This document shows, piece by piece, positions 1 through 10,899 of a DNA stretch of 64,000 bases (its first letter is position 1; every line of letters starts with the position of its first letter). The stretch is from NCBI GenBank assembly GCA_010015675.1, contig ML977009.1, forward strand, positions 167,030-231,029, in the 5' to 3' direction. The notes below the pieces were generated by a model. The model had not been told where the DNA came from. It did not search any database and worked only from the letters and a program-made list of their open reading frames with translations. Origin of the DNA: Byssothecium circinans (taxonomy: Eukaryota > Ascomycota > Dothideomycetes > Pleosporales > Massarinaceae). Made by a program: the position numbers and the translations under genes.

Positions 1-155
1 GTATCCTTAGCTTCCCGTGGGCGCTGACGACCTTGGTGTCTTCGGGACAGCGTACTGTGCGGCACATTGAACTGACGAGCAATTGCCCTATATGAGAAGT
101 GTTCTCCTAGTTCCAGCGATTCGATTGCTGCAAGCGCGTCATCAATTGGTGCCAT
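1..155 (-). mobile_element. Pogo/Fot1-type (Tc1-mariner) transposase, N-terminal fragment cut by window edge
   Basis: Reading the minus strand from the ATG at 155, an open frame runs off the left end of the window. It starts MAPIDDALAAIESLELGEHF and continues through a helix-turn-helix (residues about 20-42, with SYRAIARQFNV and STLSRRHQG). This is the CENP-B/pogo-type N-terminal DNA-binding helix-turn-helix seen in fungal DDE transposases of the Fot1/pogo group. Only 51 residues are visible, so the CENP-B-type second HTH and the DDE catalytic domain lie outside. Nothing in the visible part is broken. The terminal inverted repeat should lie between 156 and about 350, but I cannot define it from one end alone. 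Family assignment is by recalled similarity. Confidence 0.72.
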
Positions 156-796
156 AGTGGTAGAGTTACGACGCGTTGAAGTTTAGGATTTGTCTGGTGT
201 TTTGGTGTTCGTGGATCGTTGCGCGACGTGGGTCGCTGCGCGCACGGGCACGGTACTTAAGCGCCGCGCCCTAGCGCAGTAGCGAAACCTCCTACACTAC
301 CTCTAACCTTACATCTTTCAGACACCCACCTTTTCGGAACTGTCAATGTAATTGGCTTTTATAGAGCAGCTTCCTGCAGGTGGACTTCGAAATGGGCGGC
401 TCCACGAACCCCCGTGAGTATGGAGGGGCTAATTCAGCGCGCACATCCTTGCCACTTGGTATCCAGTCAGTATCGGCCCCTTAGCTTTACAAGTTAAACG
501 CCCTCAAACGCCGTATATTGACTTCGCTATGGTCATCAATGTGTTTCGCAATGAGAAATTGACGAGTGACCTGTCAAAAACAGACGCCTTCCCCTCACAC
601 GCCTCGGAACTGTCGCAGCCTCGTCTGTCAGATTTAGCATTGGTAAACGGCCATGCGAACATAGCCCCCCAGGAACGTTTATCATATAAAGGGTAGCATA
701 AATGCCCCAAAGAAACGCATCCCATCAGTTTCTTGAGCCAGTCTCTCAACATACGTTGAAGTTCTTTGTCAAAATTTTGCACAAGATTCCAGCACC
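156..796. other. Intergenic, probably transposon end plus upstream region
   Basis: No convincing gene. The left part should hold the outer end of the transposon beginning at 155 (the GC-rich stretch about 215-290 is a candidate terminal region, with no partner visible). The right part is the upstream region of the small gene at 797. Short open frames here start at non-ATG codons and look random. Confidence 0.5.
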
Positions 797-1267
797 ATGT
801 CTACCCTCAACATCGTCAAATACTACTTCCACAAAGGCGACGTACCAACGTCGAAAGGCCGGATGCACCAGTTGATTGCCTTGGGATATCAGACAGCAAG
901 GGCAATGGAGCTCTATCCTCAGGCAGTACTCGTCCGGTATGTCATGAAGATTCGCACACGATATCCTAAAGCATACCTCAGGTACTAATGGAGACGCAGA
1001 CCACCATCGCCGGAAAAGCGCCAAAAAGATCCCCGCGGTGACCATGTAACCTTCAGTTACAAGACTCAAGATCATCTTGGTCGCCAAACCCATGTAGCCT
1101 GCCATGGTTATGTCAAAGATAGGCAGACCCTGGAGTTCAAAGAGGCGATGCATGTAGGCGAGAAGCCTGATTCGACGAAGAAGGCGTCTGGAAAGGATGC
1201 CTGGCCCGGCCCGGCCAGTCTTTGGGAAGCTCCGGAGATCGGCTATGGACATATACCCGAGAAATAG
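797..1267 (+). CDS. Small two-exon hypothetical protein, 135 aa
   Basis: Exons 797..936 and 1000..1267, intron 937..999 with donor GTATGT, a CTAAT branch site and acceptor CAG. The join is in phase 2/1 and the total is 408 nt. Residues 1-46 are MSTLNIVKYYFHKGDVP-like with basic and aromatic residues. The second exon encodes a hydrophilic stretch containing GDHVTFSYKTQDHLGRQTH and ends LWEAPEIGYGHIPEK. No signal peptide, membrane helix or known motif is visible. Support comes from the good splice consensus, a sensible ACCATGT start context, and an exon 2 that stays open for 88 codons with protein-like composition. I do not recognise the family. The overlapping long minus-strand frame lacks an ATG of its own at the right place and is taken as a shadow. 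Confidence 0.6.
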
Positions 1268-2227
1268 TGGCCTCCTCCTACGTTGCCAATGACTCCGCTG
1301 CCCGGGCGTTACGACTATCGCCGGTACCATTGGGCTGTGGGAAACAGCAGGACTGTTTTAGATGTGGAGGGAAATCAAGCTCTAGAGAGAGGAATTCAGG
1401 AGAGCGAAGCTCGGTTGTATTTGCGGTGCGATCAGATGAGACTATATACAATCAATTCGGGAAAGCATCCTCCAAGAATCCTCGCAACGTATCACCTGCC
1501 GTGACATTAGATTTGTTACCATCTATCAGAATACGTATTGTTTGTGACAGGATGTTACTAGTACAAGATCAAGAGCCCGCTGGGAAGCTTTCATGAAAAT
1601 TCTGTGCAAGAACTTGAGCGGTGCAAGACGTTGCGCAGAAAGGAAAGTACCTAGGAAATTCAAGGTAGTTTTCATAGAAAGTACATAGAATGAACGCCTG
1701 CGATTACACACTTGCCGACACGTCTCTTTAGCAACTTAGTGCTCCTCGATTGTTGGGTAGGATTGAGTAGCTTGACCATGTCGACACTACTTGGTGTTGA
1801 TTGGTTATTAAATCAAATTTAGCGGCTAGCATCGTATGGTTGAGAGGTTCGTGGTTAATAGTTGTTATTGCCCAAGGATTCCTAGTTCTGACTTCCAAAT
1901 GTCTTGCGCTGAAAGCACACGGTGTATGTGAGAAATGCGTGAATGAACGGATAAAGTTAGGAAGAGAAGGAATAAACAGAGGGGAATGATGGCGAAGGAG
2001 TCCTCTTTGATGGACGTGGGCGGATTGCTCTATTAGGTGTAGCTTGAAACCCAGATTTCCCGAATGGGGTGCGTCAGTTGCCTGATCTCTCCTTTTGGTT
2101 CTCTTTTTAAAGTCCCCCACCTAGAGTCCCTGCTTTCTAAACCGACGCGATTCCTTCGACCATCCACATGTTAGCAGATATCGTTCCGGATCATCCTTAA
2201 TTTTATGAAACTCTTGATACTCCCCCG
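1268..2227. other. Intergenic region, nothing recognised
   Basis: About 960 bases between the small hypothetical gene and the APH-family gene. Open frames on both strands are short, lack conserved features and mostly start at non-ATG codons. No repeat, tRNA or transposon remnant was seen. Confidence 0.5.
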
Positions 2228-3574
2228 ATGACTGCCTACGACGAAATTGCAGAGGTCGAGGCGGACGATGAGTGCAGAGCCTGGTTGCGTAAAGCTATCG
2301 TCGCAAGAGAAGAGATCGTGGCCTTCGTGTCGAGCCGCCGTCCAGGGTGTCCCGAAGGCGAATTCGATGGATATGGGAGGGGATCTTTCAACTTCTGTAT
2401 CTCGGTACGCTTCGACGATGGTGGACCAAACGCCATCATTCGGTTCCCGAAACCAGGTCACACGCTCACTACACGACGAGAAGAGAAGGTGAAAAACGAG
2501 ATCCAAGTCTTAGAATATCTAAGAGAGCACACGAATCTTCCCGTACCTTGCGTGACCAGCTGGGGTTTGACGAATGAGAGTCCCAGGGAGTTAGGTCCCT
2601 TTATCATCATGGATCGTATCGACGGTACTTCCCTCACTACCCTTCTAAAACAGCCTGTCCAGTCTGAGGAAGAGGAGGTCATTATGAGGGAAGATATCGA
2701 CGATGCCAAGTTGGACTACGTCTACGAACAGATGGCAGAATTTATGATCGAACTTTCCCGGCTGGACTTCGATGCCATTGGAGCCATAGCTAAAGATGCG
2801 GATACGAACAGATGGCTGGCAACTGAAAAGCCATTCACATACAACATGAACGAAATGGCTGTGTCCGTCTCGAATTATCCTGTGGACACTTTTCCCACTG
2901 CGCCGTTCCGGACCAGTCGAGAGTTTTTCGAATACCAATCCGATGAGAATCTCACCCATCTGCGCGTCCAACGCAATGTTTGCAAAGTACCAGAACAGGC
3001 CAAGTGGAGATACATTGCACGCCAGCGGTTCCGACAGCTCATTCCAAAGTACTGCAGGGAACAAGATAACAATGGCCCTTTCAAACTCTTCTGCGATGAC
3101 CTGCAGCCCTCAAACATGCTCGCTGATCCCAACACCCTCAAAGTGAATGGGATACTAGACTGGGAGTTCACGCATGCGATGCCAGCGCAATTCTCCCAAG
3201 ACCCACCATGGTGGTTGATCTTGAAAGGGCCAGATGTATGGATAGATAAACACAGTATGGAAGAGTTTGTGGCTCGCTACGAACCCAGATTGCAGCAGTT
3301 CCTCCGGGCGTTGGAGCGAGTGGAGGCGAGATTGGCACCGATAGAACCCAGGCTTTCGACTCGGATGCGGGATTCTTGGACGAGTGGGCGGTTTTGGTTC
3401 GACTATGGGATTAGGAAGAGTATGGATGTTGATGATATCTATTGGGGTGCGCTTCATAGGGAAGGAGATGACGTGCTTGATGAGGAACAGCAGAGGGAAG
3501 TGGAGGAGTTGGTTGCAATGAAGGCGGAAGACTTGAAGGCGTATGATAAGGAGTGTAAGGAGAGGGGTTTATAA
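2228..3574 (+). CDS. APH-family phosphotransferase (aminoglycoside phosphotransferase-like kinase fold), 448 aa
   Basis: Single exon. It belongs to the large fungal APH/choline-kinase-like family (protein-kinase fold, small-molecule or unknown substrates). The N-lobe includes NAIIRFPKPG (about 69-77), in the place of the ATP-lysine strand, and the hinge-like FIIMDRIDGTSL (125-136). The catalytic loop is FCDDLQPSN at 288-296: Asp291 and Asn296 fit the HxDxxxxN pattern, with Cys289 where classical APH enzymes have His. The Mg-binding motif is ILDWEFT (309-315), with DWE in place of DFG. The length fits the family. There is no signal peptide, so it is probably cytosolic. The acidic, Lys-rich C-terminus is not informative. 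The true substrate cannot be read from sequence; antibiotic phosphorylation should not be assumed. Confidence 0.9.
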   Translation: MTAYDEIAEVEADDECRAWLRKAIVAREEIVAFVSSRRPGCPEGEFDGYGRGSFNFCISVRFDDGGPNAIIRFPKPGHTLTTRREEKVKNEIQVLEYLREHTNLPVPCVTSWGLTNESPRELGPFIIMDRIDGTSLTTLLKQPVQSEEEEVIMREDIDDAKLDYVYEQMAEFMIELSRLDFDAIGAIAKDADTNRWLATEKPFTYNMNEMAVSVSNYPVDTFPTAPFRTSREFFEYQSDENLTHLRVQRNVCKVPEQAKWRYIARQRFRQLIPKYCREQDNNGPFKLFCDDLQPSNMLADPNTLKVNGILDWEFTHAMPAQFSQDPPWWLILKGPDVWIDKHSMEEFVARYEPRLQQFLRALERVEARLAPIEPRLSTRMRDSWTSGRFWFDYGIRKSMDVDDIYWGALHREGDDVLDEEQQREVEELVAMKAEDLKAYDKECKERGL

Positions 3575-4089
3575 TTTGGAGTGAAAGAATAGCGTAATAC
3601 TCCTTGCTCATTGGTCGGTCGAGATCAGAGCGGACACGCATAAAGCCGACGACTTCGGCATCCTTCTCCCACCGTTCAACATTTCCGCCAGGCTCCAGCT
3701 GGTAATTCCATCCAACAGTATCTATGCAATTGTCGCGAAACGTCGTCGAATTTCAGCCGTACGAGAAAGCGCAGGGTAGTGAAGGCTGCAACCAAACACG
3801 TGCGAGAGCGGCGCTGGGTGGCTCGGCGCCGTCGCGATGCTGCCTGAAGTGCGCAGGCAACATCGCGAGTCGAACGCGGAAACAGTCAGGCGAGCTGCTT
3901 CCGTGACAAAACTCTTCTAATACACGTATTGCCCTCTTTACCTTCATATAAAGTGATGCGCTGTCTGAGCACTTCGACGTTCCTTCTCACTTCAAGCCGC
4001 TCTTCAGCTTTCCGTCTCAGCTTTAGTTCCAACCACATCGCATCTCACGCCGTATCCAAACATCTGTTTCTCTTTCTCTCCTTGTCACT
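3575..4089. other. Intergenic region and promoter of the ankyrin gene
   Basis: Holds the 3' flank of the APH gene and the promoter and CT-rich leader of the gene starting at 4090. Apart from the TATA element listed separately nothing specific was seen. Confidence 0.5.
3947..3952 (+). promoter_or_regulatory. TATA box candidate for the ankyrin gene
   Basis: TATAAA within CATATAAAG, 138 bases upstream of the ATG at 4090 and followed by a pyrimidine-rich leader. Position and sequence suit a fungal core promoter; inference from sequence only. Confidence 0.4.
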
Positions 4090-7000
4090 ATGGCTTCACC
4101 CACAGTTCTCCCAGAGGTGCCCGTCAAGCATGCGGACTTCATCTCTCACGTCTCCTCCCATCCCACCACCCCTCTCTCGGAACTCCTCGAGCCCTACAAG
4201 CAATACGATGCGAAGCTTCGCGAGGTCTTTGCCCAAGAGCCCACCCATTCGGCCCTTTCTGATCCCCACCTCAACATCGTCCCTGTCTTCTCCGGCAATG
4301 AGAAAGACGTCAAGATCCGGGCTCGAGACCTTGACAATGAGACTGCCGAAGAGAAGGAGAAGTATGTCATGTCTCTCAAGGACTGGGAGAGGCTGCCCAG
4401 CGGTACAGCTGCCATCGTCGATAACCTTCCAGACTTTCAGCAGAACTTCTCCTTGTTCTCGGAGGCCTCGCTCGTGGATCTCGACTGGAGCAACGTAGTT
4501 GCTGCAGGCTCGTCGGTTGTCACGAGCCTTCTGCCGGTCCCGGAGAAGTATAAGAAGTCGAAACGAGCCTTGAGGCAGTACTACCACGAGATACTTGCTC
4601 CAGCTTCTGATGTCGATCTCTTCCTGTACGGACTGAGCGAAGAAGATGCCGTGAAGAAGATTGTGGAGATTGAGAAGCGGATCAAAGATAGCATCCTCAC
4701 GGAGACTACGACGATACGTACGAAGAACGCCATCACAATCGCGAGCCAGTACCCAACCCGCCACGTCCAAATCGTACTGCGAATTTACAAGTCAGTTTCC
4801 GAGATCTTGACTGGATTTGATGTCGATTGTTCATGTGCGGCTTATGATGGCAAGTAGCTTATCTCATTCAGTAACGTATTCTCTCGGGAAATAACTGACA
4901 TTATTCCAACATCCAGGCAAACAAGTATGGGCTGCTCCGCGCGCCCTGACGGCTTACATGTCCCAAATTAACACCATCGATCTTACCCGCCGCTCCCCTT
5001 CTTACGAGAACCGTCTCTCCAAGTATTCCCATCGCGGTTTTGAGGTGTATTGGCCTCTTCTCGAACGCTCGCGCATCGATCCGACCATCTTCGAGAGGAA
5101 CTTCGCGCGGACCGTTGGGCTAGCAAGGTTGCTTGTTCTAGAGCGCTTGCCATCGAAGACGGAGCGCGACGCCTACAGGGACGAACGCCGCCGTGAGCGT
5201 GGCCGTCCTGCAGTTAACGGGTACCATTACTTTCCTTCGCGAGACAACATCAAGGAGAAGTATGAGGATGAAGTGGCAGAGTGGGTTGATCAGGAGGACG
5301 TCAGTGATTATCGTAAGCTTCCATCCTTTATGAGTTGGAGTTCACCCACTGAAACCGCTTAGACACGTTCACTATCCCGTACGGAGAAAAGTACTATGCG
5401 AAGAAGATTGAGAAGCTTCTTTATACCAAAGATCTCCTGTTGAACGCTGAATGGAACAAGAAAGAGGATCGCGAAGTCAACCTTCATCGCCATCCTGCGT
5501 TCTTTGGGCACGCTGAGGATGTCATCCACGATTGCTGCGGCTTCTGCCCCAAGCCTGTTACCCCCGAGGAGCACGACGCTGCCGAGGAAAAAGCGAAGGT
5601 CTATGTGTCTGGCGAGATCTCATTCATCAAGGACGATGCGGGACGACAAGCGATTGGCTCTTTCCACCCGATTACGGACGATGACTGGACTGAAATGGCC
5701 TACGTTGGCAACACTGCACGTCTTTGTCAAGCAATCATTGATCGCGACCTGGAGCATGTGGAAGACTGGCTCTCGCAAGAAGGCGCTGACCCCAACTGCC
5801 GAGATTACAGTGAGTTGAATACCGTGCCGCCTTGACTATGATACTGACAATTCTCTAGCTGGCCGCACTCCTCTGCACCTGGCTGTTGTGTCTTCATCGC
5901 CCGAGATCGTTCGCGCACTCATCGACCATGGTGCTCGACTTGTTGCGCGCCTCGCAGACGGTCGTACTGCTCTGCACCTTGTTGCAGCTCGCGGAAATGT
6001 CGTAATGCTCAAACTAATAATGCAAAAGAGTGAACAGAACGAAGAAGAAGAAGCGGAGAAGGAGGAAGCACGGAAGCGAGCCAGAATGACTGAACGAGGG
6101 AGCAAGAATGAGACAAAGCCAGTCAATCCGGACGGAGATGACAGCGATTTGGAAGTGGTTGAGACGAACGACGAATCGGATGACGAAGTTCAAAGTACTA
6201 CTACTGGATCATTTGTCAAAGTCAAAGCCGATGAAAAGAAGGCTAACAGTGACCTCATCCCTGAGGAGGACGAAGATGATCCCGATGTCTACGATGTCAA
6301 TGTGGTCGCCTGGGACACGAAGGCTTCGCCTCTTCATCTGGCCATTCTCAATGGGCATGTCGAGGTTGTTAAGGAGCTTGTACAGAATTTTGGCGCCGAT
6401 GTTTTGCTTCCCGTCAAGCTTCTCAACGACCACGACAAGTCCCCCCGTGGCGCCATCTTGACGCTCGTCTTATCCCTGAACCTTCCCCTCGAACAAGCGA
6501 AACTGATGACCAAGACCCTTCTTGAGCTCGGTGCTTCCTCTGCGCAAGCCGACACGAAGCAAACTACTGCTCTTCACTACATTTCCGGCCAACAACCCGA
6601 ACTTCTGGAAACATTGTTCGAGGTAGATGAACCTGCTGCAAAGCGCGCTATCAATCACCTGGCAGTTTCTGGCTCGTATTACTCGCCATCTGCAGAAAGC
6701 CCGCTTATGAGCGCTATCTGTAAGGGAAATGCGCTTGCGGCGCTGCAGTTGCTGGACTATGGCGCTGCTCCTAACATAGAGTTCAAAGATTGGATGAAGT
6801 CGGTGGAGACTCAGTACGAAGTCCAGGTGTCCAGCCGTCAATCGGAGCAAAATAAGACCGAATTTGAAGAAAACACTGAACAGCCGATCATTCTCGCAGT
6901 CCAGAACGAGCTACCAGGCGTCGCTTCTAGACTTCTCGAAATGGGCGCAGACCCCAACACTTTCCCGAGACAGACTCGGCAGGCCCTGTCGAGATCTTGG

Positions 7001-9673
7001 AGGCATGATCCTTTGGAATCGCTTCTTGACATTGCCCGCAAGAAGATCACCGACTTGCGCAACTACAAGGATTCCGAAAAACCTAACGAACCTGATCTGA
7101 GGGTGAAAGAGGGCGTGGACTACCTTGCTGGAATCAACGAAGGCTCATATACATACTTCGTCACGAACATACGGCTCATTGATGCTCAGAAGTCGGATGA
7201 GACCGACTTGAAGAACTACGAACACCGGTTGAAGGTGTATAATGAGCGCAAAGGCATCGCAGAGAAGAAAGAGGCGCTGGAAGTCATGGCAAAAGAGTTC
7301 GAGAAGTTGGAAAAGATCCTAGTCGGCAAGGGAGGGAAGACGTTCGAGGAACTTCATCCAGATGCCCACGATAAGCTGGCTGGTCACAATGCGCACAATA
7401 CGTGGAATTACGGATACAACCCAGCACCAAAGAAACCCTTCGAGGTCGAATACGGATTCAATGTCCACAATTTGACGGATGAGATGCGCGAAGCTTATGT
7501 GAAACTGTGAGTAAGACCGATCTAAGGAAGCGATGCTAAACTAACCTGGTGCAGATTCCAAGCCGTTTGGGAAAACGACTTGAACACTGTCAAGGCCCTC
7601 ACTCTTGCTTCTTGGGGGTCCAACAACAACGCGCCTTTGAAGATAGCTGTTTCGGACACAGAGCGAAACAATCCGTTCTCGATCGCAGTTCTGCGTGGGC
7701 ATCTTGACTTGGCACGGGCGCTCGTTGACATTTCATATGCTCAATATCAGCCACCAAAAGAGGAGAAGCCGAAACGATATCGTTTGGCCAATGAAGATGA
7801 AGACGATGCGAGTGATACGAGTGAAGTAGGTGTGTTTGAGGAGATTGTGGACGACAAGTTTACGATCGACAATATAGGAGAGGTGCAAACCCAGGTCAAG
7901 AGCACGACAACTCCACTGCATTTCATATCCATGGATGCTTCAGTATGGGAGTATGCTAAGATGTTCCTCGCCGACAAGGAGTACACGTATGGTCTCTATG
8001 ACCGTAAGGTTGAAAATTATGGGACCCGTAGCTTGCAGTCTTGGGCTATCCTGACGAACAACAAGCCGCTGTTCTCGTTTTTGCTGGATCTTGACGTTGA
8101 GTGGGCTGATAGGCTTGCTATAGGGTTGGACGGCTCCTCCGGTATCCCTTCCTTCTCTGCATCCGATTTCGAGCTCGCGATCAAATACGGGCGCATCGAG
8201 ATCTTGGCTGAGATGATCAAGCATGGCGGCGCGGGCATGGAGCTAGAATCTCTTGTCAAAAAGAGCGGTGTCAAGTATCGAGAGAAGCCAAAATACTATC
8301 AAGGTTTGAGCGTATGTACCGGTACCTACCATCGCTGATCGCGCGCGGATACTGACAGTCTACGATAGGTTCACGGCAAGAAGCGCTCCGACTGGGTCTC
8401 CGCCGCACGAGGAGAATACGTTCGCGGTGTCTCTGATTCCAGCCCACCTCTTCTGCAAGCTGCCTTTAATGGGGCGTTGACTAGCGTAGAGTGGTTCTTC
8501 AGCGATACGCCACTTCGCCATTATCTGGACTTTGCAGAAGCATACAAAGACGACAAGTTCATTTCGCATCTGAACAAGAATGCCGGCGGATATGAGAAGG
8601 TCCTCAGGAAGTGGCTCGGTGCTCGGCGAGAGCTGGCTCTGCATTGCGCCGTAATGGCCACACCTGGGGAAGAGACGACTAAACTGATCAAGTACCTCCT
8701 GCGAGCTATGCCCGGCTCTCTTGAGGTAAAGTCAATCGATGGCTTGACACCTCTCTCACTCGCGATCTCTCTGCGTCGTCTAGACGCCGCGAAGCTTCTC
8801 ATCGAAGCCGGGGCCGACCAAACGGTCCGCAACAACAACGGCCGCAACATCCTCCATCTTTTGCTCTGCTCAGCTTACACGATGAGCCCCATCAGCGACG
8901 AGAAAGTCCTACAGCCATTTCTAGATCTGATCGACAAGCGCCTCGTTACCTCCCTACTAACAGAGCGCTGCTCTCTCGATCCAGGTTCGCTGACGCCCAT
9001 TGCATTCTGGCTGCACCAATCTAGTCAAGATATCGACGTCCTCCGTACGCTTCTCGAGTTCGCCGCTTTCACGAACAACGCACACCTTGAACTTCTCGAT
9101 GGTGCAGGTGACACGCCTCTTCACTGGATTGTCAAATCGCGGCATCAATCTTGGGTCGAGCTCATCCTCGAATTCCGTCCTGACCTTCTCTTCCGTGAGA
9201 ACAGCGTCGGTCGCACACCATTCGAGCTCGCCGAAGATGCGTATACATATGAATGCGTGAGCTACGCCCCCAATGTCACCGGCAATCACACTCAGAGGTC
9301 GCTCGTCGACCAAGCAGCCGAGACGTTCGTGAAGGACTATAAGCAGCCGGCGACGGTGGACAAAGAGAGCGTCTGGCGCGTATGTAGGCACTGGGTGGCT
9401 AAAGCAGACGGCAATCAGAAGAGGAGAATTGTTAGTTTGATTGAGGCCAATGAGGTAGCGAAGAGGCTGGCGGACAGACGGGAGGGGACGTTGGCTGGCA
9501 ATAGCGGGCGTAGGTACGGAGGGTGTCCACGACGTCGGGCAAGGGACGAAGAGGGGTACAATGCAGAGAGTGACGCTGGAAGCGAGGATGGTGATGCGCA
9601 GGAGGATGTCAAGGACGAGGTTAGGCAGTGGTATCATTCTGCCGTTGTGGAGGTGAACCCGTTGTGGAGGTGA
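4090..9673 (+). CDS. Ankyrin-repeat protein with nucleotidyltransferase-like N-terminus, 1,770 aa, six exons
   Basis: Exons 4090..4849, 4917..5312, 5363..5809, 5859..7506, 7555..8311, 8369..9673 (5,313 nt, in frame throughout). Intron 1 uses a GC donor (G|GCAAGT); the rest are GT-AG. Residues about 139-250 carry AGSS (139-142), SDVDLFLYG (173-181) and FDVD (243-246), an arrangement like the hG[GS] ... DhD ... hDh pattern of pol-beta-type nucleotidyltransferases. After this comes a basic ENRLSKYSHRGFEVY stretch. Ankyrin repeats follow: TGRTPLHLA and DGRTALHLVAARGN (about 535-585), ASPLHLAILNGHVEVVKEL (about 685-705), then more degenerate repeats including LSLAISLRRLDAAKLLIEAG and DTPLHWIVKSRH near the C-terminus. 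A Glu/Lys-rich acidic spacer (about 590-680) separates the first two repeat groups. No signal peptide, so probably a cytosolic or nuclear scaffold. Catalysis is untested. I recall this arrangement as a recurring fungal ankyrin family, but it has no assigned function. Confidence 0.88.
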
Positions 9674-9700
9674 ACCCGTTGTGGAGGTGAACCCGTTGTG
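9644..9700 (+). repeat. 17-bp direct repeat, three copies, spanning the stop codon of the ankyrin gene
   Basis: GTTGTGGAGGTGAACCC occurs perfectly at 9644, 9661 and 9678, with a partial fourth copy. The unit length is not a multiple of three. The ankyrin gene's TGA (9671-9673) lies in the second copy, so gain or loss of units would change the C-terminal residues. Confidence 0.95.
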
Positions 9701-10899
9701 TTCTGGGTGTGGGCAGCGGCATTGAGGGTTGAGACGGATTGATATTGGTGGCCTGCTCGTTGGGCAGGTGTTCAAATTGTGATTAATGTGCTTTCTACGA
9801 TGTGAGTGTATCTCATGGCCAGTACACCTTGGAGGTTGTGGTCTCGTTCTTCGTCAGGTACTATATGAAAACACATCTTAGGTCTCCATGGCTTCGATAT
9901 GCGTTCACAGCTTCATCAACATGAGCCCTTACACTGGCCTCTCACATAATTGTTGCATGCCAGCTCAAAGTTTAAGACCTCAGTAGCTTTATCCATGGTT
10001 CGATGTAGCACATCTCTCTATCGGTGAGGGAGGCGGCGTCCTTTCACGTTGCGATCGACAGGAAGGGGTAAAAGCATACCACAATACACAATACATGTCG
10101 AATCTGCCGCATTTACACAGGCACGCCTTTGAGACGATATAGAGAGCCTTCAAAGCATTTCAATTGTTGAGGGTTGAATTCTGCGCTCAAAACCTCTCAT
10201 TACGTCACTGACGACCATCTGATCTCTCACCTACAAGCTACAACATCAAGAGCCTCCAACCCACCGCAGACTCAGCTCCCACGCCGCCACCCTATTCCCC
10301 TCTTCTATTGTACTCTTTTGGCGTCTATGAGCCACTCGCAACGCTCTCAATACCCCAATCCTATTATCCACCCTCACCCTCACGTCCACGGCGCGCGTTT
10401 GCACCTTCGCGCACAGACTCTGCGAACGATCACAACCGCCCTCATCTCTCACGAACAATAGGTCAATAGGCGACTCACAGCCTCCCAGCCCCCTTTGGTC
10501 TCCACAATGGTCGCTTCGTATTGTCCTCAGGGCCCTTTCGTGAATGCTCGGACCTCACCACACTGTGGGAGACGCTTGGCGAGCTCTCACCACTCCCATA
10601 CAAAAACTTTTCGCTCCGCCGCTCTCCCTCCCTCTTCTTCTTTTCTCTTTCAAACCTTTCTTGCAACACTCAATTCCAGCACTACTTTCTATACCAACTT
10701 CCTCTTTCACTGTGCCTTGACGGTACTTCACTTCTACACCTCATACTCTCATACACACCTCTGATACTTGACGCCGGTCGTCATATTATCATTTTCAGCA
10801 CATACACACTTCTTTCAGCTCCTCTTTTCACCACAAGTCCACCTCACAGAGCCGGTCTCTTGATTCCACAGCATTTACGTTGACCGTAAATTGCCTACC
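9674..10899. other. Intergenic region with long pyrimidine-rich leader
   Basis: The first 500 bases are the ankyrin 3' flank. From about 10480 the strand becomes CT-rich (many CTCTTC, CTCCC and CTTTC runs), typical of a long 5' leader for the gene at 10900. An upstream ATG at 10507 opens an 85-codon frame of low-complexity composition, possibly a uORF but not supported as a protein. Confidence 0.45.

Noticed and set aside
746..1330. 194-codon minus-strand frame with hydrophobic stretches
   Set aside because: It is antisense to the small two-exon gene, whose intron signals and exon frames are better, and it has no ATG at its start.
10507..10764. ATG-started frame in the leader of the NLS-protein gene
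   Set aside because: Composition is that of a CT-rich leader (Ser/Phe/Leu/Thr runs); at most a uORF, not supported as a gene.
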